Below, piece after piece: positions 33,001 through 40,973 of a DNA stretch of 54,342 bases. Below the pieces are notes generated by a model, which saw only the letters and a list, made by a program, of their open reading frames with translations, ran no database searches and was not told the origin of the DNA. This DNA is from a virus, in IMG/VR virus record IMGVR_UViG_3300028025_003683, positions 1 through 54,342 of that record. One strand, written 5' to 3'. How positions within the stretch are numbered: position 1 is the stretch's first letter; every line of letters begins with the position of its first letter. Made by a program: the position numbers and the translations under genes.

Positions 33001-35339
33001 CCGGCGACGCTACAATTCAATTTACAGACGTACACACTCTAGATGTTGAAAGTGATAAAAACTTTAACGTCAGCAATGACCACGGTATGAGCATCAGTAT
33101 TAGCGGCCTTGCGGATATGTCTATTACCGAAATCTGGTGGCGACACCAAACTTTTCCTAATAGATTCCCCGACATATCGTCATCCGAGCTATATGAAGAA
33201 GACAGCATCCCTATGGGATATAGCTCCTACAAAAAAGTGCTTAGCACCCAGCTTTCGTATATAAATGGCACTAGATTTGTTACCGGAGTTCCTAACGCTT
33301 ATACCGTTAAAGTCCACGTTGGATTTGGAGTACCTACTACTTTTAGTAGCAATACAGGTGGCGCAAGCGCCTCCTGGGCCGGAACAGCAAAAAGACTATA
33401 CCCGGAAGGTAACACATACTGGGAGACCTTAAATGGACGTTCAGATGTTACTACAGTAGATAAAATTAATAGAAAAATATATGTCAATTATACCAATATA
33501 GCTGGTTACGGCGTAGACTTGGGGTTGCTAGGTGTCCTAAACGTATCGGCAAATAATATTACTGCCGTATTCCCTGAGTTCACTCAAGACGAGACAGAAT
33601 TTCCTGACATTGGAGTTGGAGATTTTATAGATATAGACGGCTTTATTAATCCTGAATATATAATTTTAAATAGAAAAAAGGCGCATCAAGTCATCTCAAA
33701 CACTGCTGACCTGGTAGACCCTACTATTAGAAAAATTACATTCCGCAACCCACTTGACATTGTTAAAGGCGTTCAGCAAACAATAACTTATACAAAAACC
33801 GCTGCTTCAACCGATACACCTAAGCTTTTAATATTAAAACCCGCTACTGGAACTGCCTATCTTGACTACTCTAAAGAGAATGACCAAGTATTTAGGGTTA
33901 CAACAGCTAGTCGTTCATCTTCTACTCCTGCGCTAGCCACTATTACCACGGCAGACGAGCACGGATTAGAAACAGGAGACTATGCCAATGTTTGGGTATA
34001 CGGTAAAGGCTTAGCAGCATTTAATCAAAAAAATACCACGGTTGCTGTAACAAAGCTAAGTGCCACCCAGTTCAGCTATGCCCTAAATGCGCCGACAAAA
34101 ATCCAGTATTACTCGGTATTTAGAAAAGTAGCCACAATATCTTTCAATGAATTTGCTCCGCACAATTTCTTTATTGGGGATACAGTATCTATCTCAAACG
34201 TAGCTACCAACGTTAACGGCAGCCGAGTCATTACCTCCGTTGGACCAGCCAGCATTACTTTTGCAGTGCCTAACATAACTACAACTGTCAGCACTACAGC
34301 AGTTAAGGGCACTATTAGCCTAGCTACTGCGGTGTCAAAGTCAACAACCATAGACATTACTAAAAACGCCGCCAGCATTGGACAGGTTCTACAAGCGCCT
34401 ACCATATACCGTGAGCCTGCAGTTTTTGTTCGCAGCTGGGGAGAGTTTCCGGGCAGTGCGGATATTGGCGGTCTGACTTTTTCTACCAATGAGTACAGCG
34501 GTGAAGACTCAACCAACAGCCCGCTTTACGGTAGTGCTCTTGCTACCGTTGCTGATGTTTTAGATAAATATTCAAACACTCTTACGGGTTTTGAGTACAG
34601 AATTGACGTCAGCCTAGGGCTATCTCAAAGTGGAGAAAAAGAGTTCAAGCGTCAGTTTGTCCTCATCCCTCTCTACCCGCCAACCCTCACTGACTATCTA
34701 AAAAGCCTTCCAGGTCAAAAACTAGCTAAAGGCCAAGCTGCGGACCCAGCGGCATTTGGTGCAGATAAAACTATATTTGAATACCCAGGGAACATTACTA
34801 ACGTAAGCGTTGCAGAGAATGCCCAAAACTCGGCAACAAGAATTTTTGTCAACAACAAAAATAACAAAGCCGGTGAGGGAATTGAAGCAGCCTACTCTGC
34901 TGCAACATCTACCGAACTTCTAGCTGAGGGCTGGCCACTGCTAGACCGAGCGGACGCTGTCGACTGGCCTCAGGGCGGAGCAGCTGGCAGTGCAGCAAAC
35001 ATAGACAAGTATGGCAACCTCGACGACGAAAAAGATTTCCACAAGTCTGCCCAGCGATTCCTTCAAGAATCTAGACCTCCGTCAGGTGATATTGTTATTA
35101 CTGTAAACGGCTCGCTAAATCCGGTGGTGGGAACTTATAACCCTGGCGAATGGTGTTCAATCATTGTTCGTGACAACTTCCTCAAGAACCGACTAGGAAC
35201 TGCTCTAGAGCCTAGAAAAGACATGTTTGTTCGACGAATTGATGCCATCAAGGTTAAGGTTCCAAACAATCCCGCGTTCCCGGAGCAAATTGATTTGACT
35301 CTAGTACCAGATTGGCAGGTCGACAAAGTTGGCGAATAG
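30039..35339 (+). CDS. Tail hub / tail-associated minor tail protein with large beta-repeat insertion
   Basis: 1766 residues from ATG 30039 with GTGAGGA upstream. The N-terminal 150 residues (YRYYMVDIVTNKIVGEIPLE, PGSFEGKITVSEQT, WGGIIWGRTYDLVGRSLAIS) and the C-terminal 300 (VADVLDKYSNTLTGFEYRID, FLQESRPPSGDIVITVNG, PGEWCSIIVRDNFL, VRRIDAIKVKVPNNP) fit actinophage hub proteins of about 550-700 residues. Between them lie some 1100 residues of beta repeats with HGL-x2-GQ/GD-like starts near residues 285, 385, 668, 772, 1306 and 1376. The insertion reads more AT-rich than the flanks. The hub caps the tube and carries the tip. No peptidoglycan hydrolase motif was recognised. Confidence 0.8.
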   Translation: MPDALQPITSANAPRYRYYMVDIVTNKIVGEIPLEDVSYERSLKQPGSFEGKITVSEQTNALDLYNATMPGKTALYVVRDTEAVWGGIIWGRTYDLVGRSLAISASEFTSYLNHRIIWKTFSHSYSVSLAKNASSPTPYFYVAISNATLREAYSLTDNFGKPTKVEITFVDPKLRKYSGFYEIRGTTSSPAALGNPTKKGFYVHIPNLPMPRSGIYLNVGMSTKTDTYSYLRDLLGNVFRDFVDIDFANDVIEPGIKEAIEVKYMQLTLSNPTNGVAKITTETEHGLIAGQRIEVSNLASWLDGVHTVSSVPTTTTFEYILANPVSPLDNSTPLELQAISANTVPVTERTPVTYRQVIEQFTEYITSIKRESGYTTIKFNSIHPFSVGQRVIVTIANQKPAMRTINGKLVNIFDYKKSQGVVKIDSLTAYTISFEETLASGYTSTAFDLKESNVLKPAENFVKNAGDAKLLQLSTKTDLSGATGTQSRGYNIGNKIRVVGVDAPSWDYPIYNGYHSVLDVSPGTPRAISTYLVSTAVNESGDTYSYAQLTFSGNAGFTEGDFILVDGITNDPQLEGEYQLYYAEYASNVTTVRYYKNAAAIVSTPGPTGATASLNGNAWVIYQPSDSDLRYNLKSEPDSVSAIASLRFTPATATKKNSVTITTQARHSLSVGDTVVVDFGSAEKSKDTKTYGGRVVVTGVGDLDQISYTLSGKRELPIPKIKLDETPKTGSVTRKIKSVQSTPSVEARITSISSEADANGGVLVTAYGTDHDLNAGDYIVVELDDPNLSVFENNNIPTQIEAVTDSSFTYTANFASKLNPIPSSEITKVVSRLSGAIPILELDIKGVTESETYPAQTAKITTVDLTEADAAGRVVYTYAATTTTTLASGGASGTSTFVIPAPNALITKGLTMTGTGIPANTLVLDVTGTTITANKAFTAQVSGTVTFDPTINSRYDALISGFVNPAATTLPAVPGSGTIASISVDGRSGDATIQFTDVHTLDVESDKNFNVSNDHGMSISISGLADMSITEIWWRHQTFPNRFPDISSSELYEEDSIPMGYSSYKKVLSTQLSYINGTRFVTGVPNAYTVKVHVGFGVPTTFSSNTGGASASWAGTAKRLYPEGNTYWETLNGRSDVTTVDKINRKIYVNYTNIAGYGVDLGLLGVLNVSANNITAVFPEFTQDETEFPDIGVGDFIDIDGFINPEYIILNRKKAHQVISNTADLVDPTIRKITFRNPLDIVKGVQQTITYTKTAASTDTPKLLILKPATGTAYLDYSKENDQVFRVTTASRSSSTPALATITTADEHGLETGDYANVWVYGKGLAAFNQKNTTVAVTKLSATQFSYALNAPTKIQYYSVFRKVATISFNEFAPHNFFIGDTVSISNVATNVNGSRVITSVGPASITFAVPNITTTVSTTAVKGTISLATAVSKSTTIDITKNAASIGQVLQAPTIYREPAVFVRSWGEFPGSADIGGLTFSTNEYSGEDSTNSPLYGSALATVADVLDKYSNTLTGFEYRIDVSLGLSQSGEKEFKRQFVLIPLYPPTLTDYLKSLPGQKLAKGQAADPAAFGADKTIFEYPGNITNVSVAENAQNSATRIFVNNKNNKAGEGIEAAYSAATSTELLAEGWPLLDRADAVDWPQGGAAGSAANIDKYGNLDDEKDFHKSAQRFLQESRPPSGDIVITVNGSLNPVVGTYNPGEWCSIIVRDNFLKNRLGTALEPRKDMFVRRIDAIKVKVPNNPAFPEQIDLTLVPDWQVDKVGE

Positions 35340-38010
35340 AAGAATAAAACGCACAAAAAGTTTTAGCTCCTACATACGTTCTATTGAAAACAGAATGGCT
35401 ACGCTTCGCGCAGAAGCAGGGGTTAGTGGCGGTATTGCGCCCGGAGCCGTTAGTGCAGACAACCTTGCTCAGGAAGTTACTCTTGTAACGAACAGCATTA
35501 AAAGCGCTGACTATGTTCCGGGAGTTCTGGGCTGGAATATTTCTGGAACGGGAGTTGCAGAGTTTTCAAACATTTTTGTTCGTGGAGACATTAACGCTGA
35601 GACCGGAACTATCGGCTACTGGAACATCAGCTCGCCTGGTGTAGAGCGCACCATCGGCTCGAGGAAGCTGTTTGGTACATTCCTTGAAAGCGCGGATTTT
35701 GGCGCTAATGACGATGACGTAGATTCTGGCGTCTACGTTGGCCTATTCAAGTCTTACTTTGAGGACTCGGTTCCGGTAACCGGAGCAACTCGTCTTAACA
35801 ACGTAGTCACAATTACCGCACCTAACCACGGTTATCTAAACGGCGACTCTGTTATTGTCTCAATTGACAATGACTCCACTGACTTGTACGGCACTGGAAC
35901 GGTTCCTACTCTAATTATCGAGGTCTCGAAGGATACTTTTAAGTATCAGAACTCGGGGGAAGATACGGATTACGTTGACGGAAGTGGCAACTTTGTAGAC
36001 CACAGCGTTACCGGAACTGCCACCCTATACGTTAAAGATGTTGCTGGTCTTTACCTGCAAGACTACGGCAAAAAAGTTTTTGACTACGGGTACTTCTCTA
36101 ACGAGGGTGTTGCCTACGTTTCAGCCGAGACCTTTAACCTGATACACAACCCTAGCTTCGAGCTGGAGGTTAGCGGGGTACCTACTGCCAACACTGTTGG
36201 TTGGACGACAGCTAATGCTACGGCTGTAACCATAAGTTCTGTGGCTTTCAACGATGTAGCTTCGCCAATCGATGGCATATATCAAGCCGTCAGTGATTAC
36301 GGTCTCAACGTTGCGTGGACATCTATACCTTCTAATGGAGATGTTTTTGCTACAGCAAACTACGAGCTAGTAGACGACCTGGTTGCCGATGACCCGACGC
36401 TCTATCTTCACGCTAACATATTTGCCGCTCCGTTTAACAATACGGCTTCCGTGCAAGTTAATGGGTATACTGCCAACGACGCTACGGTTGTTGTCACTAC
36501 TGCTACGGCGCACGGGCTGGCTACTGACGACTACATCTATGAAACATTTTTAGTCCCCGCTACCTCCGACAGTATCGTAACTGTTCCTGGTGGTAGTAGT
36601 TATGTTATGACAGTTTCCAACGTAATCTCTAACACTGTATTCCACGTTAATAACGTTTTTGACGCTTCGACGATGCCTCAGGATACTTCGACTGAACCAG
36701 AGGTTATTGTTGCTAAAGTAAACGTGCCAGAATTTAGAGTTTCTGAAATCGAAGTAGATTTTGGAAATGGAAGTGACTATGTCCAGCTCACTAGTCTTAT
36801 GACCGACGGTTGGATAGCTAAAACTGCTTTAAATATCTACAATGGAAGACTGTCCCTCACTGAAGCAGAGCTAAACTCGAGCATTTACAACGATTACACA
36901 AATAATAGAATTTTGGCTGTAAATACTCCGCCACTGGGGATTATTCATCGACCCGCATCCGGCGCTCATCGAGTCGATTTAGAGCTTGAAATTAGCCTAT
37001 CCAAACTATATAAAGCTTATCGACAGAAAAATCCAACCGGGCTTGCAAATAAAAGCCCATTCAAAATTGTATTTCCCGCTAAACTAAATATTTTTCCGTC
37101 AGCCACCTCTGCTACATCCGGGTCATATGTTTTAGATAATGTTTCTCTATCTACAGAAAAACGATTCTTCTATGCCGAGTCTTCTCCTATTTCATACTCT
37201 TGGTATTCTGTAGCGGATAAACCAAACACACCTTCAGTGCAAAGTACTAAGCAGTGGTTGGATATTGACCTAACAAATCAAACTGCCAGCTATAAATACA
37301 CAGATTCATTGGAATTTAAGAGCCCGTCTTTTAGCAATGACCTGACTATCAACTCTGGCGTATATACAGTAAATACTCTAGAAAATGAAGAAATTGTATG
37401 GCAAGGGCTGCACTCTGACACGACCTCTAGCAATTTATTTATTTCTTCGGGTGCTTACACAAAAACTTCAGAAATAACAGCTAACTCTGAAATTACAATG
37501 CAGAGTTATGCATTAAGTATTGTTAGCCCAGCGCACACTTCATACCAAATTAGTAGCGACCTAAGCTATGCCAATACCTCAACTGGTGAGTATATTCGAA
37601 CCCACGCTGCCAGCATAGCTTTGGACTCATATGAAGATGACACGCTTGTCGACGCCGTGAAGCGAGACCGTGGCTCTCAGATTTGGGCTAGTGCCGACAA
37701 CATCATCTTTAGCACTAGAAATGAGATTGTAGGTACTGAGAAAGATTTAACGTTTAGTGTTTACGGAAATACAGAACTTACTGGTAACTTGGAGGTCTCA
37801 CCTGGTTACACAGTTACAGTCCCCACCGTGAGCGCGGCGAGCTCGGACCTCCACGCTTCTACAGTCAAATTTGTTAAAGACAATAGACAGGTGTACTATC
37901 TGCCTACCGGTAACGTAAGTTCAGCAACATATACCAACTCTAAAAAAATCTACGTTAGTCCTACGCAACCTAATGCAGGTACTCTAGGCGATATCTGGAT
38001 TAAGATTTAA
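35329..38010 (+). CDS. Minor tail protein, probable tail-tip or receptor-binding component
   Basis: 893 residues from a TTG at 35329 overlapping the hub gene by 11 bases; GGCAGGT lies about 12 bases upstream. A short N-terminal coiled coil (SYIRSIENRMATLRAEA) is followed by VLGWNISGTGVAEFSNIFVR and TIGYWNISSPGVERTIG, typical of actinophage host-specificity proteins after the hub. Residues about 160-215 (NHGYLNGDSVIVSID) and 390-450 (AHGLATDDYIYETF) hold tail repeats. Beta-rich domains with a lectin-like look (HNPSFELEVSGVPTANTVGW) occupy 270-610. The C-terminal end (YLPTGNVSSATYTNSKKIYV, TLGDIWIKI) resembles the trimer-forming ends of tail fibres. Receptor binding is inferred. Confidence 0.75.
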   Translation: MANRRIKRTKSFSSYIRSIENRMATLRAEAGVSGGIAPGAVSADNLAQEVTLVTNSIKSADYVPGVLGWNISGTGVAEFSNIFVRGDINAETGTIGYWNISSPGVERTIGSRKLFGTFLESADFGANDDDVDSGVYVGLFKSYFEDSVPVTGATRLNNVVTITAPNHGYLNGDSVIVSIDNDSTDLYGTGTVPTLIIEVSKDTFKYQNSGEDTDYVDGSGNFVDHSVTGTATLYVKDVAGLYLQDYGKKVFDYGYFSNEGVAYVSAETFNLIHNPSFELEVSGVPTANTVGWTTANATAVTISSVAFNDVASPIDGIYQAVSDYGLNVAWTSIPSNGDVFATANYELVDDLVADDPTLYLHANIFAAPFNNTASVQVNGYTANDATVVVTTATAHGLATDDYIYETFLVPATSDSIVTVPGGSSYVMTVSNVISNTVFHVNNVFDASTMPQDTSTEPEVIVAKVNVPEFRVSEIEVDFGNGSDYVQLTSLMTDGWIAKTALNIYNGRLSLTEAELNSSIYNDYTNNRILAVNTPPLGIIHRPASGAHRVDLELEISLSKLYKAYRQKNPTGLANKSPFKIVFPAKLNIFPSATSATSGSYVLDNVSLSTEKRFFYAESSPISYSWYSVADKPNTPSVQSTKQWLDIDLTNQTASYKYTDSLEFKSPSFSNDLTINSGVYTVNTLENEEIVWQGLHSDTTSSNLFISSGAYTKTSEITANSEITMQSYALSIVSPAHTSYQISSDLSYANTSTGEYIRTHAASIALDSYEDDTLVDAVKRDRGSQIWASADNIIFSTRNEIVGTEKDLTFSVYGNTELTGNLEVSPGYTVTVPTVSAASSDLHASTVKFVKDNRQVYYLPTGNVSSATYTNSKKIYVSPTQPNAGTLGDIWIKI

Positions 38011-38012
38011 TC

Positions 38013-40067
38013 ATGGCTTTCGTCCCAAGTGTAATTGGCGAAACTGTTGCCAGTGCTGGAACAATATTAGATAACGAAGGTTTTGGTTTTTCTGCTGCCT
38101 ATACCACTGTAGGAGCCACTGCTGGCAATGACGGAACTGCCGCGTCTCAGAGCCCGGGTGCAGGAACTAACCAACCTCTGTTTACTGTAGTCACAGTAAC
38201 TTTTTATCAGTATGTTCCGCCCGTTGCATCGCCAAGTGTTTCTATCTCTGCCACTAGAACTACCCCCACAAACGTTTCGATAACCTTTAGTGTCACCTCT
38301 CCGGCCGGCGGGGGAACTACTAACTGGTCCATTTCCGGAACTGGCTCTCCCTATACTTCAAATCAGACGCTTGCCGCTGGGTCAACGCAGAGTCAGACAG
38401 TAAACGCTACTGTAACTCCCTCGGCTTCTAGATATTCATACACAATCACTGCCAGTAATAATGGTGGTACCGTATCTGCAAGTGATTTTGACTTAGCCTC
38501 TAATCCGACAACACTGCCTTCAGGAACTATTACGGCTTCTACGTCAACCTCATACACCACCCTAGACGTATCTTTCCAGGTCACGGCTCCCGCCAACAGT
38601 AGTGGTAGCGACAATAATGGCGACACTTATTGGACTGTTTCAGGTACTGGATTATCGCAGTCTGGATTTTTACCGGCAGGAGTTGCAGAAACATTTGAGT
38701 ACACAACCAGCTCTACGCTATCTTATGGGTCAAGCCACACTTACACGCTAGTAGTTACAAACAACCGCGGCAGTAATACTGCTACATCTTCTGCAACTAC
38801 TAAAATTGTAGAACCTCCTACAAATCTAACCGTAAGTGCAATTACATCTAACTCGGCATTAGTGTCTTGGACCGCTTCTATCACTGCTGGAGCAACATAC
38901 AGCGTCACAGCTACGGGGGGTACGGTTAATTACTCCAGTGGGACTAGTGCAACTATTACCGGACTTGCCTCTAACACCTCTTATACCGTTACTGTTCGTG
39001 CCCTAGACTCGGGGTACCAATCAGAACCTGCGTCTCAGAGTTTCACTACTCTAGTCCAAAAAACAATTACTGCTACTATTTCTGCTACATCGAGCCTTGA
39101 CGGTACAGAAGCTACGGTTCAGTGGTTAGCTACAAAAAGCGCTGGAGTAACTTTTTCATTTGTAGAAGCTTACGGTCCCGGTATAGAGTCCGGTGGAACC
39201 GTGTCAGGTACGGTTATAATCCCGGGCCTATCCCCTGGAGGTACATATACTTGGTACGTAGATGCGTTAGGGTTCTACGAAGCTGAGCAGCTAAGTGATA
39301 GTGATTTTGTAACTTTAGTTATGAATCAGCCAGTTTCTGGAGCACCTAGTGCTCCTCAGGATTTTACAGCAGTGGCTGTAAATACAGGAACCGTTTCTTT
39401 AACTTGGAATGGCTCTACCTCGGCGGGAGGATTCCCTCCGGTTACTTATTATCTGGCTGGACCTGGAACAATAAACACTCCTATAACCACAAACAACTAT
39501 GCTACAGCGTCCGGACTTTCCCCTGGGAACACATACACCTTTTCTATTTACGCTCAAAACACTAACCCATCTGCTCCAAATACTTCTGCGACAGTGTTTG
39601 CATCTGCCGTAACGCCTAATACCAGTCTTGGTGTTGCCGCCCTAGTCCCTAACATCACTGCCAGCTCTAATGCTGCCGGGACCGAGGCAACGGTCTCTTG
39701 GTCGACTGTTAGTTATGGAGCATCCGTTTACTTTCCTGAGGCTGATGTTTCAGGTGATGGACTGTCTTTTTCTTCTAATGCCCTATCGGGTTCGCAGGTG
39801 GTGACCGGGCTTACACCTGGAAGTTCTTATATTTTTAGAATTTATGTAATTGGATTTACACTTGCTGGAATCCTTGTTGCTGCGTCAGACGTCTACGTAG
39901 TTACAATGAGTAATCCTACGCCACCCCCTCCCCCCGCTGTGATTGCCGACAAAATCTACTACCACAATGGCACTACCTACGTTCAAGCCAATGCAGTTCA
40001 GGTGTATAATGGTACTTGGGTGGCTTCATCCCTAAAGACCTCAGACGGACAAGGAAACTGGACATAA
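38013..40067 (+). CDS. Tail-tip protein with N-terminal PASTA-like domain and fibronectin III-like domains
   Basis: 684 residues from ATG 38013, two bases after the previous stop. Residues 3-65 look like a PASTA domain (VPSVIGETVASAGTILDNEG, then ASQSPGAGT), known elsewhere to bind cell-wall muropeptides. Then come serial Ig/Fn3 domains: about 70-170, 170-265, 270-345 (PPTNLTVSAITSNSALVSW), 350-440, and 445-535 (PQDFTAVAVNTGTVSLTWNG), another to about 635, and a Pro stretch. The final 40 residues (DKIYYHNGTTYVQANAVQVY) are a small beta hairpin unit common at fibre ends. Fn3 and Ig domains on phage tails are thought to hold on to host surface polymers weakly. Secure as a tail protein; the target is unknown. 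Confidence 0.78.
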   Translation: MAFVPSVIGETVASAGTILDNEGFGFSAAYTTVGATAGNDGTAASQSPGAGTNQPLFTVVTVTFYQYVPPVASPSVSISATRTTPTNVSITFSVTSPAGGGTTNWSISGTGSPYTSNQTLAAGSTQSQTVNATVTPSASRYSYTITASNNGGTVSASDFDLASNPTTLPSGTITASTSTSYTTLDVSFQVTAPANSSGSDNNGDTYWTVSGTGLSQSGFLPAGVAETFEYTTSSTLSYGSSHTYTLVVTNNRGSNTATSSATTKIVEPPTNLTVSAITSNSALVSWTASITAGATYSVTATGGTVNYSSGTSATITGLASNTSYTVTVRALDSGYQSEPASQSFTTLVQKTITATISATSSLDGTEATVQWLATKSAGVTFSFVEAYGPGIESGGTVSGTVIIPGLSPGGTYTWYVDALGFYEAEQLSDSDFVTLVMNQPVSGAPSAPQDFTAVAVNTGTVSLTWNGSTSAGGFPPVTYYLAGPGTINTPITTNNYATASGLSPGNTYTFSIYAQNTNPSAPNTSATVFASAVTPNTSLGVAALVPNITASSNAAGTEATVSWSTVSYGASVYFPEADVSGDGLSFSSNALSGSQVVTGLTPGSSYIFRIYVIGFTLAGILVAASDVYVVTMSNPTPPPPPAVIADKIYYHNGTTYVQANAVQVYNGTWVASSLKTSDGQGNWT

Positions 40068-40068
40068 A

Positions 40069-40203
40069 ATGTACAAAATTATGCCCTACGCAGACCCGTC
40101 TACTGGCCTGTTTGTATACCTAGTTGTCAATAAAACCACCGGAAAAACCGAAGGCAAATTCAACTCTCGCAAAGAGGCTCAGGCTTACATCCTGTCAAAA
40201 TAG
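40069..40203 (+). CDS. 44-residue conserved-looking small protein
   Basis: ATG 40069 lies one base after the previous stop, and the frame ends at TAG 40201-40203. The product begins MYKIMPYADPSTGLFVYLVV and ends KEAQAYILSK. It has a strand-strand-helix pattern, and the NKTTGKTEGKFNSRKEAQAY segment resembles short single-stranded-DNA or hairpin-type phage proteins. AAGGAA occurs about 12 bases upstream. It is too short for many gene callers but fits the gap exactly. Confidence 0.6.
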   Translation: MYKIMPYADPSTGLFVYLVVNKTTGKTEGKFNSRKEAQAYILSK

Positions 40204-40257
40204 GGTAAAAATCGTTTAGGTATACTTATCTATATACAAAGACAAAAAAGGAAAGAC

Positions 40258-40440
40258 ATGGCAAAAAACAACGAAGAATTTTTAAGCACTGTTCTAGCAA
40301 CTACTAGAGAGCAGCTGTCTAAGGCTGTAAACCTGTGTGCCGAGCTAGAGGCTCTTTTGATTATAGAAAAAAAGAAGAATTCCCAGCTGGAATCAATGTT
40401 AGATAAAAAAGTCTCTAATGTGATAGCTTCTGATGATTAA
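40258..40440 (+). CDS. Small coiled-coil protein
   Basis: 60 residues from ATG 40258 with AAAAGGAAAG upstream. Nearly the whole sequence is helical with leucine spacing suited to a coiled coil (LATTREQLSKAVNLCAELEA, EKKKNSQLESMLDKKVSN). A TATACT (40221-40226) lies 32 bases before the start and may be a -10 element, marking the start of a new transcription unit after the tail genes. The 3' end overlaps the next gene by 8 bases. Function unknown. Confidence 0.65.
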   Translation: MAKNNEEFLSTVLATTREQLSKAVNLCAELEALLIIEKKKNSQLESMLDKKVSNVIASDD

Positions 40441-40903
40441 CGTCAGAGACGGAGCTCGTACGCTTCAATTCAACGGCAAGATTCTGGGCCAGTCGTCTTC
40501 ATGGCGTAAAGGCTCTACTCGCTGGATTGAATTTCAACTATACAAAACCGAGAGTGGCTCTTACGTCCTTTCGCGTATCGGCGTATCAATTATCTTCCAC
40601 GGCTCGGCTTGCTCGCTTGTAAAGCGTTATGGTCTTACCGAGGTTGAGTTCAACGCCCTAGTAGATGACTCAATTCCTTGCGAAGAATGCCAGCCAGACG
40701 AAAGTGCCGCGCTAGTGTTCCCAGAGAAGCACCGTTACTGGGCTCAGGTGTCTGAGGAGCCTCAGGCTGTGCTTGACGCCCTTTACAAGTATGACGAGGG
40801 TGGTGCTCGCTACCTTACTAACGTCGCTCAACGTCTACTTGAGGACGCGTCTAAAGCTGACGACAAGATTGCAGCAATCTACAAGTTTGAAGTAATTCCT
40901 TAA
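40433..40903 (+). CDS. Hypothetical protein of the early gene block
   Basis: 156 residues from ATG 40433, overlapping the coiled-coil gene's end. It has a beta-rich N-terminal half (ARTLQFNGKILGQSSSWRKG, RWIEFQLYKTESGSYVLSRI), a CxxC pair in DDSIPCEECQPDESA, and a helical C-terminal half (VAQRLLEDASKADDKIAAIY). Similar proteins are common in actinophage early regions, but I know no function. The two cysteines alone do not make a metal site. The polymerase gene promoter follows. Confidence 0.68.
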   Translation: MINVRDGARTLQFNGKILGQSSSWRKGSTRWIEFQLYKTESGSYVLSRIGVSIIFHGSACSLVKRYGLTEVEFNALVDDSIPCEECQPDESAALVFPEKHRYWAQVSEEPQAVLDALYKYDEGGARYLTNVAQRLLEDASKADDKIAAIYKFEVIP

Positions 40904-40922
40904 ATAGACTCAGAAATAGTTC

Positions 40923-40950
40923 TTGACTAGGTAGTCAAGTGTGGTATAAC
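40923..40950 (+). promoter_or_regulatory. Sigma70-like promoter for the replication operon
   Basis: TTGACT (40923-40928) and TATAAC (40945-40950) are separated by 16 bases, with TGG directly before the -10 box. Transcription would start near 40957, 17 bases before the polymerase ATG. This is the best promoter match seen in the window and fits the switch from late to replication genes. Confidence 0.7.
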
Positions 40951-40973
40951 TGTATCTGTAGTAGAGGACAATA

